Below, piece by piece: positions 1 through 9,475 of a stretch of DNA of 14,364 nt (its first letter is position 1; each line of letters begins with the position of its first letter). A program made the translations under genes and the position numbers. The notes below the pieces were generated by a model. The model worked only from the letters and a program-made list of their open reading frames with translations, was not told the DNA's origin and searched no databases. The stretch comes from Hymenoscyphus infarciens. Its lineage: Eukaryota > Ascomycota > Leotiomycetes > Helotiales > Helotiaceae. The stretch is from assembly GCA_001414345.1 (NCBI GenBank), contig LLCB01000651.1, forward strand, positions 1 through 14,364, read 5' to 3'.

Positions 1-1354
1 TTACCTAGTAGTATTATTTCTAGCTAGGTAATAGATAAATAAATCGATTACCTAGTATTATTATCTAGTATTATTACTACTAAGGTAATCGATAAATTAA
101 TCGATTACCTAGTATTATTACTAGTAGTATTATTTCTAGTAAAGTAATTAATAAATAAATCGATTATCTACTAGTATTATTTCTAGTAAAGTAATCGATA
201 AATTAATTGATTACCTAGTATTATTATTACTAGTAAGGTAATCGATAAATAAATCGATTACCTAGTATTATTATTACTAGTAAGGTAATCGATAAATGAA
301 TCGATTACCTAGTATTATTATTTCTAGTAAGGTAATCGATAAATAAATCGATTACCTAGTATTATTATTTCTAGTAAGGTAATCGATAAATAAATCGATT
401 ACCTAGTAGAAGTATTTCTAGTAAGGTAATCGATAAATTAATCGATTATCTAGTATTATTATTACTAGTAAGGTAATCGATAAATAAATCGATTACCTAG
501 TATTACTATTTCTAGTAAGATAATTGATAAATTAATTAATTACCTAGTAGTATTACTAGTAAGATAATAGATAAATAAATCAATTACCTAGTATTATTAT
601 TTCTAGTAAGGTAATTAATAAATTAATTAATTACTTAGTATTATTATTTCTAGTTAGGTAATCGATAAATTAATCAATTACCTAGTAGTATTATTTCTAG
701 CTAGGTAATAGATAAATAAATCAATTACCTAGTATTATTATCTAGTATTATTACTACTAAAGTAATCGATAAATTAATTAATTACCTAGTATTATTACTA
801 GTAGCATTATTTCTAGTAAAGTAATTAATAAATAAATTAATTACCTACTAGTATTATTTCTAGTAAGGTAATTAATAAATTAATCGATTACCTAGTATTA
901 TTATTTCTAGTAAGATAATTAATAAATAAATCGATTATCTAGTATTATTATTTCTAGTAAGGTAATTGATAAATAAATTAATTACCTAGTATTATTATTT
1001 CTAGTTAAGTAATTGATAAATTAATTAATTACCTAGTAGTATTATTTCTAGTAAGGTAATTAATAAATTAATCGATTACCTAGTATTAATATTACTAGTA
1101 AGGTAATTGATAAATTAATTAATTACCTAGTAGTATTATTTCTAATAAGGTAATCGATAAATTAATCGATTACCTAGTATTGTTATTACTAGTAAGGTAA
1201 TTAATAAATAAATCGATTACCTAGTATTATTATTTCTAGTAAGGTAATCGATAAATAAATTAATTACCTAGTATTATTAACTAGTATTATTATTTCTAGT
1301 AAGGTAATTAATAAATTAATCGATTACCTAGTATTATTTTTACTAGCGTAATTA
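1..1354. repeat. 677-bp higher-order unit at left end of the array
   Basis: Rare monomers recur exactly 677 bp apart. TAGCTAGGTAATAG occurs at 21 and 698, TACTACTAA at 75 and 752, and CTACTAGTATT at 168 and 845. The period fits 14 monomers: one of 57 bp, one of 59 bp, one of 44 bp and eleven of 47 bp. The second copy loses register before its end: the 44-bp monomer near 540 has no partner near 1217. A third partial match to the CTACTAG marker lies at 1431, at a different spacing (586 bp). Confidence 0.8.
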
Positions 1355-2560
1355 ATAAATTAATCGATTACCTAGTATTATTACTAGTAGTATTATTTCT
1401 AGTAAAGTAATTAATAAATAAATCGATTATCTACTAGTATTATTCCTAGTAAGATAATCGATAAATAAATCGATTACCTAGTATTATTATTTCTAGTAAG
1501 GTAATTAATAAATTAATTAATTACCTAGTAGTATTATTTCTAGTAAGGTAATTAATAAATTAATCGATTACTTAGTATTATTATTACTAGTAAGGTAATT
1601 AATAAATAAATCGATTACCTAGTATTATTATTTCTAGTAAGGTAATTAATAAATTAATTAATTATCTTATATTATTATTTCTAGTAAGGTAATCGATAAA
1701 TAAATCGATTACCTAGTATTATTACTAGTAGTATTATTTCTAGTAAGATAATCGATAAATAAATCGATTATTTAGTATTATTATTTCTAGTAAGGTAATT
1801 GATAAATTAATTAATTACCTAGTAGTATTATTTCTAGTAAGGTAATTAATAAATTAATCGATTATCTAGTAGTATTATTTCTAGTAAGATAATTGATAAA
1901 TTAATTAATTATCTAGTAATATTATTTCTAGTAAGATAATCGATAAATTAATTAATTACTTAGTATTATTATTACTAGTAAGGTAATTAATAAATAAATC
2001 GATTATATAGTATTATTATTTCTAGTAAGGTAATTGATAAATTAATTAATTACCTAGTATTATTATTTCTAGTAAGGTAATTAATAAATAAATCGATTAC
2101 CTAGTATTATTATTTCTAGTAAGATAATCGATAAATTAATTAATTACCTAGTATTATTATTTCTAGTAAGGTAATTAATAAATAAATCGATTACCTAGTA
2201 TTATTACTAGTAATATTATTTCTAGTAAAGTAATTAATAAATAAATCGATTACCTAGTATTATTATTTCTAGTAAGGTAATTAATAAATAAATCGATTAT
2301 TTAATATTATTATTTCTAGTTAGGTAATTAATAAATTAATCGATTACCTAGTAGTATTATTTCTAGTAAAGTAATCGATAAATTAATTAATTACCTAGTA
2401 TTATTATTTCTAGTAAGATAATCGATAAATAAATCGATTACCTAGTATTATTACTAGTCGTATTATTTCTAGTAAGATAATCGATAAATAAATCAATTAC
2501 CTAGTATTATTATTTCTAGTAAGGTAATTAATAAATAAATCGATTACCTAATATTATTTT

Positions 2561-5500
2561 TACTAGCGTAATTAATAAATAAATCGATTATCTAGTATTA
2601 TTATTTCTAGTAACGTAATTAATAAATAAATCGATTACTTAGTATTATTACTAGTAGTATTATTTCTAGTAAGATAATTGATAAATAAATCGATTATCTA
2701 GTATTATTATTTCTAGTAAGGTAATTAATAAATAAATCGATTATCTAGTATTATTATTTCTAGTTAGATAATTAATAAATTAATTAATTATCTAGTAGTA
2801 TTATTTCTAGTAAGGTAATTAATAAATTAATCAATTACTTAGTATTATTATTTCTAGTAAAGTAATTAATAAATTAATCGATTACCTAGTAGTATTATTT
2901 CTAGTAAAGTAATTAATAAATTAATTAATTACTTAGTATTATTATTACTAGTAAGGTAATCGATAAATAAATCGATTATCTAGTATTATTATTTCTAGTA
3001 AGATAATCGATAAATTAATCGATTATCTTATATTATTATTTCTAGTAAGATAATCGATAAATAAATCGATTACCTAGTATTATTATTTCTAGTAAGATAA
3101 TCGATAAATAAATTAATTATCTAGTATTATTACTAGTAGTATTATTTCTAGTAAGGTAATCGATAAATAAATCGATTACCTAGTATTATTACTAGTTATA
3201 TTATTTCTAGTAAGGTAATTAATAAATAAATCGATTACCTAGTATTATTATTTCTAGTAAGGTAATCGATAAATAAATCGATTACCTAGTATTATTTTTA
3301 CTAGTATAATTAATAAATAAATCGATTACCTAGTAGTATTATTTCTAGTAAGGTAATTAATAAATTAATCGATTATCTAGTAGTATTATTTCTAGTAAGA
3401 TAATTGATAAATTAATTAATTACCTAATAGTATTATTTCTAGTAAGATAATCAATAAATTAATCGATTACCTAGTATTATTATTACTAGTAAGGTAATTA
3501 ATAAATAAATCAATTATATAGTATTATTATTTCTAGTAAAGTAATTAATAAATTAATTAATTACCTAATATTATTATTTCTAGTAAGATAATCAATAAAT
3601 AAATCAATTACCTAGTATTATTATTTCTAGTAAAGTAATTAATAAATTAATTAATTACCTAGTATTATTATTTCTAGTAAAGTAATTAATAAATAAATTA
3701 ATTACCTAGTATTATTACTAGTAGTATTATTTCTAGTAAGATAATTAATAAATAAATCGATTATCTAGTATTATTATTTCTAGTAAAGTAATTAATAAAT
3801 AAATTAATTACTTAGTATTATTATTTCTAGTTAGATAATTAATAAATTAATTAATTACTTAGTAGTATTATTTCTAGTAAGATAATTAATAAATTAATTA
3901 ATTACCTAGTATTATTATTTCTAGTAAGATAATCGATAAATAAATCGATTACCTAGTATTATTATTTCTAGTAAGATAATTAATAAATAAATCAATTATC
4001 TAGTATTATTATTTCTAGTAAGATAATCGATAAATAAATCGATTACCTAGTATTATTACTAGTAGTATTATTTCTAGTAAGGTAATTAATAAATAAATCG
4101 ATTACCTAGTATTATTACTAGTTATATTATTTCTAGTAAGGTAATTAATAAATAAATCGATTACCTAGTATTATTATTTCTAGTAAAGTAATCGATAAAT
4201 AAATCGATTACCTAGTATTATTTTTACTAGTGTAATTGATAAATAAATCGATTATCTAGTATTATTATTTCTAGTAAAGTAATTAATAAATTAATTGATT
4301 ATCTAGTATTATTATTTCTAGTAACGTAATTGATAAATAAATCGATTACCTAGTATTATTACTAGTAGTATTATTTCTAGTAAGGTAATTAATAAATAAA
4401 TCAATTACCTAGTATTATTATTTTTAGTAAAGTAATTAATAAATAAATTAATTACCTAGTATTATTATTTCTAGTTAGGTAATTAATAAATTAATTAATT
4501 ACCTAGTAGTATTATTTCTAGTAAGGTAATTAATAAATTAATTAATTACCTAGTATTATTATTTCTAGTAAGGTAATTAATAAATTAATCGATTACCTAG
4601 TATTATTATTACTAGTAAGATAATCGATAAATAAATCAATTATCTAGTATTATTATTTCTAGTAAGATAATCGATAAATTAATTAATTACCTTATATTAT
4701 TATTTCTAATAAGATAATTAATAAATAAATTAATTATCTAGTATTATTATTTCTAGTAAAGTAATTAATAAATAAATCGATTACCTAGTATTATTACTAG
4801 TAGTATTATTTCTAGTAAAGTAATTAATAAATAAATCAATTACTTAGTATTATTACTAGTTATATTATTTCTAGTAAAGTAATCAATAAATAAATCAATT
4901 ATCTAGTATTATTATTTCTAGTAAGGTAATTAATAAATAAATCGATTACCTAGTATTATTTTTACTAGTATAATTAATAAATAAATTAATTACCTAGTAG
5001 TATTATTTCTAGTAAGATAATTAATAAATTAATCGATTATCTAGTAGTATTATTTCTAGTAAGGTAATTAATAAATTAATTAATTACTTAGTAGTATTAT
5101 TTCTAGTAAGGTAATTAATAAATTAATTAATTACCTAGTATTATTATTACTAGTAAGGTAATTAATAAATAAATCGATTACGTAGTATTATTATTTCTAG
5201 TAAGGTAATTAATAAATTAATTAATTACTTAGTATTATTATTTTTAGTAAAGTAATTAATAAATAAATTAATTATCTAGTATTATTATTTCTAGTAAGAT
5301 AATTAATAAATTAATTAATTACCTAGTATTATTATTTCTAGTAAGATAATTAATAAATAAATCGATTACCTAGTATTATTACTAGTAGTATTATTTCTAG
5401 TAAAGTAATCGATAAATAAATTAATTACTTAGTATTATTATTTCTAGTAAGGTAATTAATAAATAAATCAATTACTTAGTATTATTATTTCTAGTTAAGT

Positions 5501-5888
5501 AATTAATAAATTAATCGATTATCTAGTAGTATTATTTCTAGTAAAGTAATCGATAAATTAATTAATTACTTAGTATTATTATTTCTAGTAAGGTAATTAA
5601 TAAATAAATTAATTATCTAGTATTATTATTTCTAGTAAGGTAATTAATAAATAAATTAATTACTTAGTATTATTATTTCTAGTAAGGTAATTAATAAATA
5701 AATCGATTACCTAGTATTATTACTAGTAGTATTATTTCTAGTAAGATAATTAATAAATAAATCGATTACCTAGTATTATTACTAGTTATATTATTTCTAG
5801 TAAAGTAATTAATAAATAAATCGATTACCTAGTATTATTATTTCTAGTAAGATAATCGATAAATAAATCGATTACTTAGTATTATTTT
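2561..5888. repeat. 1664-bp higher-order repeat, two consecutive copies
   Basis: The 44-bp monomer containing TTTTTACTAG occurs at 1341, 2561, 3299, 4225, 4963, 5889 and 6659 (position of TACTAG). The intervals are 1220, 738, 926, 738, 926 and 770 bp. The alternating 738/926 pattern defines a 1664-bp unit: 15 monomers (one of 44, three of 59, eleven of 47 bp) plus 19 monomers (one of 44, three of 59, fifteen of 47 bp). A second marker, ACTAGTTATATT, lies at 3191, 4117, 4855 and 5781, always 108 bp before a 44-bp monomer. At 2453 the same slot holds ACTAGTCGTATT. Copies run 2561-4224 and 4225-5888. The flanking 1220- and 770-bp intervals fit 25 and 16 monomers but break the pattern. Confidence 0.88.
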
Positions 5889-6690
5889 TACTAGCGTAAT
5901 TAATAAATAAATTAATTACCTAGTATTATTATTTCTAGTAAGGTAATTAATAAATTAATTAATTACCTAGTATTATTATTTCTAGTAACGTAATCGATAA
6001 ATAAATCGATTACCTAGTATTAATACTAGTAGTATTATTTCTAGTAAGATAATTAATAAATAAATCGATTACCTAGTATTATTATTTCTAGTAAGGTAAT
6101 TGATAAATAAATTAATTACCTAGTATTATTATTTCTAGTTAGGTAATTAATAAATTAATTAATTACCTAGTAGTATTATTTCTAGTAAAGTAATTAATAA
6201 ATTAATCGATTACCTAGTATTATTATTTCTAGTAAGGTAATTAATAAATTAATCAATTACCTAGTAGTATTATTTCTAGTAAGATAATTGATAAATTAAT
6301 TAATTACCTAGTATTATTACCTAGTATTATTACTACTAAGGTAATTAATAAATAAATTAATTACCTAGTATTATTATTACTATTAAGATAATTAATAAAT
6401 AAATTAATTACCTAGTATTATTATTTCTAGTAAGGTAATTGATAAATAAATTAATTACCTAATATTATTATTTCTAGTAAGGTAATTAATAAATAAATTA
6501 ATTACCTAGTAGTATTATTTCTAGTAAGGTAATTAATAAATTAATTAATTACCTAGTATTATTATTACTAGTAAGGTAATTAATAAATAAATTAATTACT
6601 ATTATTATTATTACTAGTAAGATAATCAATAAATTAATTAATTACCTAGTATTATTTTTACTAGTATAATTAATAAATAAATTAATTACC

Positions 6691-6790
6691 TACTTCTATT
6701 TCTCTTAAATTTATTATAAGGTAATCGATAAATAAATCTATTACCTTATACTTTTTTTTATATAGGTAATTAATAAATTAATCGAGTATA
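6691..6790. repeat. Decayed right edge of the satellite array
   Basis: Two dyad cores remain, at about 6720-6745 and 6764-6788, but their spacers (T-rich, with ACTTCTATTTCTC and ATACTTTTTTTTATAT) are unrelated to the array spacer. The last arm has lost its match (ATCGAGTATAT). The core therefore persists past the point where the canonical spacer stops. Confidence 0.8.
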
Positions 6791-6794
6791 TAAA

Positions 6795-6960
6795 AACCGG
6801 TTCTTATGAACTCATAGTCGGATATACACGTAAGATCCGACCCTTGGCAGAGTGTGTCAGCATGCCCGAGGTGTACTAGGGTCAGGCACGTCCGCTCTTC
6901 TAGAGAGAGTCCGATAGTAGTTCTAGGATATTAGTATTCTAACGAATCTATAACTAACGA
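6795..6960. other. GC-richer, non-RIPped island with hairpins
   Basis: This is the only stretch in the window that keeps ordinary CpA and TpG dinucleotides (for example GGCAGAGTGTGTCAGCATG). It contains several short inverted repeats: GTTC-TTAT-GAAC at 6800-6811, GTCGGAT/ATCCGAC at 6817-6841, and GACCCT/AGGGTC at 6839-6844 and 6878-6883. Words in the order GGTGT (6870), CAGG (6883), CGTCCGCTC (6889), TAGTAGTT (6915) and CGAATC (6943) recall fungal 5S rRNA, but about 12 bp and the A-box region appear to be missing. It could instead be an LTR or transposon end, since TGTCA at 6855 would suit a Ty3-type LTR start. No complete tRNA, rRNA or LTR pair was found. Confidence 0.55.
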
Positions 6961-7264
6961 AGTCGATATTAAGAGAGGGTCTATTATTTAACATCTTACC
7001 TACCTAGGTATACTTTAAAAGCTCCCTCTTTTTTATAAGTTTATAGTATTAGATTATTTATTAGATTATTTATTAGATTATTTAATAATACTATCCTAGA
7101 AACTTCTTTATCTACTAGTACTATTCTAAAAGTTTAAGAAGTTTTAAAAAAGTATAGTTTTATAACTATAAGTCGAAACTTTATAGAACTGCCTAGTAGT
7201 ACTATAATATAGTCCTTATTTCTAACTCTATTATCTTTGTTATCTTAAGTTTAGATAGTATATA
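6961..7264. other. Degenerate AT-rich DNA, no gene seen
   Basis: CpA/TpG-poor, TpA-rich sequence with stop codons in every frame. The only ordered feature is a 12-bp tandem repeat at 7048-7084. No promoter, RNA gene or conserved frame could be supported. Confidence 0.6.
7048..7084. repeat. 12-bp microsatellite-like repeat, three units
   Basis: The unit TTAGATTATTTA is repeated about three times. AGATTA starts at 7051, 7063 and 7075, a strict 12-bp period. Confidence 0.85.
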
Positions 7265-7530
7265 ATAGACTAAGGTTAGTAGGACTATTAAAGTTATTAC
7301 TAGTAGTATCTAAGAAAGCTAAATATTATTATTATTACTATAGTTTTTGTTATCTTTTAGTATATATCTCTATATATTTATAATAGGATCTGAAGACTAA
7401 TAGACCTAGGTTAGCGGGATTATTGAAGTAATTACTAGTAGTATCTAAGAAGGCTGAATATTATTATTACTATAGCTTTTATTATCTTTTAGTATATTCT
7501 ACTATATATTTATAATAGAATCTAAAGACT
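7265..7530. repeat. 135-bp tandem duplication, two diverged copies
   Basis: Copy 1 is about 7265-7398 and copy 2 about 7400-7530. Shared landmarks are ATAGAC (7265 and 7400), TTACTAGTAGTATCTAAGAA, and TTATAAT followed by RATCT and AAGACT. Offsets are 135 bp at the left and 132 bp at the right, because copy 2 lacks one TTA triplet. Most differences are transitions, and copy 2 keeps more G and C (GCGGG against GTAGG, GGCTGAA against AGCTAAA). This fits unequal RIP of two copies. No function is evident. Confidence 0.85.
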
Positions 7531-7968
7531 TTAGTACTAGCTCTCTTAGCTATTATAGCTTTTAACATTTCTTTATCTAACTACTTAGTTTAGTTAACCT
7601 TAGTAGCGGTATTATATAGTATCTAAGTTTACCTATCTATTCTAACTTATATACCTCTACTATAAAGTATCTATTATAACTTAGTAGTAGTAGATCGGTG
7701 GATTTTAGTGAAGTTATCTTAGTTCTATTCTTTAAAGTCTACTTAAAACTTATTCTAAAAAAAGAGGTCTTTATTCTCTTCTTTAGTATACTTCTCCTCT
7801 TATTTAATAGTATATATTATCTCTTCTATTATTAGAATTAGAGTAGAGGTTAGTATATCTACTATATTATAAAGATATTATTATTCAAAGTAGTAGATAC
7901 TAATGTTATTATTAAGTTTCGAGTAAATAAGTATCTTAGAGAGTATAAATTATCTTAGTAGATAAAAG
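7531..7968. other. Degenerate AT-rich DNA, no gene seen
   Basis: Heavily RIP-like sequence. A few GC-containing words survive (around 7690-7715, GATCGGTGGATTTTAGTG). No sustained frame, hairpin or repeat could be supported on either strand. Confidence 0.5.
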
Positions 7969-8155
7969 AAGGTTAGTGTTCGTAATTAGCACTTCCTATC
8001 TTAAGAAGCGTTTATAGTATATTAAATTAAAAGTATTATCGAAAGTATTAGTACTAACGATTTCAAGAGGTCTTTTCAGAGAGAGGTAGGAGGTCGGGAT
8101 TAGTAATCGGTGCTTCTTATATTAAGAAGCGATTATAGTATTATTAAAAATTTAA
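7969..8155. repeat. 121-bp spaced duplication with an inner palindrome
   Basis: Two related segments, about 7984-8026 and 8105-8150, are 121 bp apart (TAAGAAGCG at 8002 and 8123). The second contains a clean palindrome, GCTTCTTA-TAT-TAAGAAGC, at 8112-8130. In the first copy the left arm is altered. Similarity upstream of each copy (GGTTAGTGTTCG and GGTCGGGATTAG) is weaker. The two copies may be subrepeats of a dead transposon. Confidence 0.65.
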
Positions 8156-8369
8156 ACAGTAGAAGGAATTATAATCTATAAAAGAGAGTCTACTAGTAAT
8201 ATCAAGTTTACTTTTATATAAGTATATCTATAGTAGAAATATATAAAGTAACTAAGTATCTAATCTAATCTATACGTCTACTAATTAGTATTAGTATAAC
8301 TTATAGTTATAAAAGCGATATAAAAAGAGTTATATTATCGTTCGTATATACTAAGTAAAGCTAGCTACA
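8156..8369. other. AT-rich stretch with a TATA-like word before an ATG
   Basis: Mostly featureless RIP-like sequence. TATAAAAAG at 8319-8327 lies about 50 bp before the ATG at 8370 and could be a remnant of a promoter. In DNA this AT-rich the word is weak evidence. Confidence 0.25.
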
Positions 8370-8515
8370 ATGCCTACTTAAGTAGCTCTTAAGCGAGAAG
8401 CACGTATACCTACGTATACTAATCTGAATCGCTATTTACTCTTAAATATATACCGACAGCTAGCTTAGAAACCTCCTCTAGAGACTAAGAAGATTCTAAA
8501 GATAAGTAATCGATA
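8370..8515 (+). pseudogene. Short RIP-killed coding remnant with surviving ATG
   Basis: This is one of the very few ATG codons outside the satellite and the island. It has A at position -3, and the frame then runs 48 codons with only two stops, a TAA at codon 4 and one TAG further on. Both are single-transition derivatives of glutamine codons. The translation is basic and varied (MPT, stop, VALKREARIPTY...) rather than the leucine/tyrosine-rich output typical of the surroundings. The frame ends where the MITE-like element at 8516 begins. If that element is left out, the same frame can be followed toward about 9470, but with so many stops that this part is not convincing. I do not recognise the family. 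An N-terminal piece of a transposon protein is the simplest guess. Confidence 0.4.
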
Positions 8516-8773
8516 CTAAGCCTAATTTATAAATTATTCACTACTACTAATAAAAGTTAGTAATCTATATACTTAAAATAGCCTAAAAACATAATATTTT
8601 AAATTAATTCTTTTATCTTTAATTTAGATATAGAATAGTATTATTTATATCTATAAAGCTAACTAGAACTTAATAGACGTAGAACCTATAATATTATAAT
8701 TTTTTAAAGATTTAAAAGTCTAAGATTACTAACTTTTATTAGTAGTAGTAAGTAATTTACGAATTAGGCTTAG
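8516..8773. mobile_element. 258-bp MITE-like element with 51-bp inverted ends
   Basis: The left end (8516-8566) starts CTAAGCCTAATTT. The right end (8723-8773) is its inverted copy and ends GGCTTAG. By eye, 47 of 51 positions match, and all four mismatches are C/T or G/A transitions (for example TA against CG). Weaker inverted similarity continues inward to about 8605 and 8685, leaving a loop of about 80 bp. TA flanks both ends (8514-8515 and 8774-8775), as expected for target duplication by Tc1/mariner/pogo-type transposases. However, TA is so common here that this is weak by itself. There is no coding capacity, so it would be non-autonomous. It sits at the end of the plus-strand remnant from 8370 and may have inserted into it. 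Confidence 0.8.
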
Positions 8774-9337
8774 TACTAATAGTCGTAGTTAGTAGGTTTA
8801 CTCTACTAAAATCCTCTCCTAGACACTTAGAGAATTATACACTTATAACTATACCTATAACCTTATATAAATCACTTCTAATTTTAATTAAAAGTTAATA
8901 AATATATCTATTCCTCTCTAGAGTTATATTAAGCCTTTTTTTATACTTAAAATATATAAATTTTAAGCCTAGAGCTTAGCTTATATTTAGTATAGGTTTA
9001 TTCCTAGTTTAGTATATCTATTTAGTTATTAATTATAGATAGCGAAAGCAATACTACTAGCTAACTCTCTACGCCTTTTATAGATAGTAATATATACTTC
9101 CTTTGTTATATTACTCTCTATTAACGTTCTATTTACTCTAGCTAGTAGGTAATTACGATTATAGACTACTATAGAGTCTATAGTTAGTTAGTAGATTATA
9201 ATACTATAATCCTAGAGTTACTACTATAGCTAGAGATATATATTAAGTATAAAGTTACTAATAAAAAGAGAGAGGATTAAGGATTTAAGACCTTACTCTT
9301 TAAATAGACTTAAGAGACTATCTTTTAGTAGATAACC
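8774..9337. other. Degenerate AT-rich DNA with weak palindromes
   Basis: No convincing gene. A short palindrome TATAGACT-ACTATAG-AGTCTATA lies near 9161-9183, inside a looser dyad of about 100 bp (about 9136-9235) that begins and ends with CTAGCT/AGCTAG words. One plus-strand frame could continue the 8370 remnant, but it has stops roughly every eight codons. That is no better than expected for this composition. Confidence 0.4.
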
Positions 9338-9431
9338 TAGGATTAGAATTATTAGAGCTCTCTACTATAATAACAACGTTTAATACTATCTATTAGTAGA
9401 AGAGCTCTATAAAGAAGGAAGCCTAATCCTA
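9338..9431. repeat. Imperfect 94-bp inverted repeat
   Basis: TAGGATTAG at 9338-9346 pairs with CTAATCCTA at 9423-9431. Inside it, AGAGCTCT at 9354 pairs with AGAGCTCT at 9401, and the adjoining CTACTA and TAGTAG also pair. It lies just past the apparent 3' end of the minus-strand remnant at 9476-10255 and could be a transposon terminus or a chance relic. Confidence 0.55.
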
Positions 9432-9475
9432 AGAATAAATTAGTAACCTCTAAAGTAGATTAATTAAATATAAAT

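Larger units (their letters stand above)
1..6690. repeat. Palindromic 47-bp satellite array, about 138 monomers
   Basis: This is a head-to-tail tandem array that begins before the window. The commonest monomer is 47 bp: a 26-bp dyad with 10-bp arms GGTAATCGAT and ATCGATTACC around a six-base A/T loop, then a 21-bp spacer of the form TAGTATTATTATTTCTAGTAA. The spacer is itself bounded by CTAG. Length variants are 44 bp (spacer with TTTTTACTAG), 57 bp (TACTACTAA type) and 59 bp (an extra 12 bp, TACTAGTAG type). Most differences between monomers are C/T or G/A: CG, TG, CA or TA in each arm, and GG, GA or AG at the arm ends. All frames are closed by TAA and TAG, so no protein is encoded. The dyads could form hairpins or cruciforms. 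A heterochromatic or centromeric role is possible but is inference only. Confidence 0.97.

Noticed and set aside
1..6690. CRISPR array, from regular palindromic repeats with short spacers
   Set aside because: The spacers are themselves the same repeated sequence, the units are contiguous tandem monomers, no cas genes are present, and the DNA is fungal-like.
1..6690. Telomeric repeat, from the frequent TTACCTAG word
   Set aside because: The unit is 47 bp and not a G-rich hexamer or heptamer. No TTAGGG-type run occurs.
1..6690. Possible open reading frames inside the array
   Set aside because: TAA and TAG occur in each monomer in several frames, and no frame stays open for a useful length.
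6799..6813. tRNA B box (GGTTC...)
   Set aside because: The word is a small GTTC-TTAT-GAAC hairpin. No acceptor stem, A box or anticodon arm fits around it.
6855..7530. Ty3-type LTR starting at TGTCA
   Set aside because: No second LTR copy, primer-binding site or polypurine tract was found within the window.
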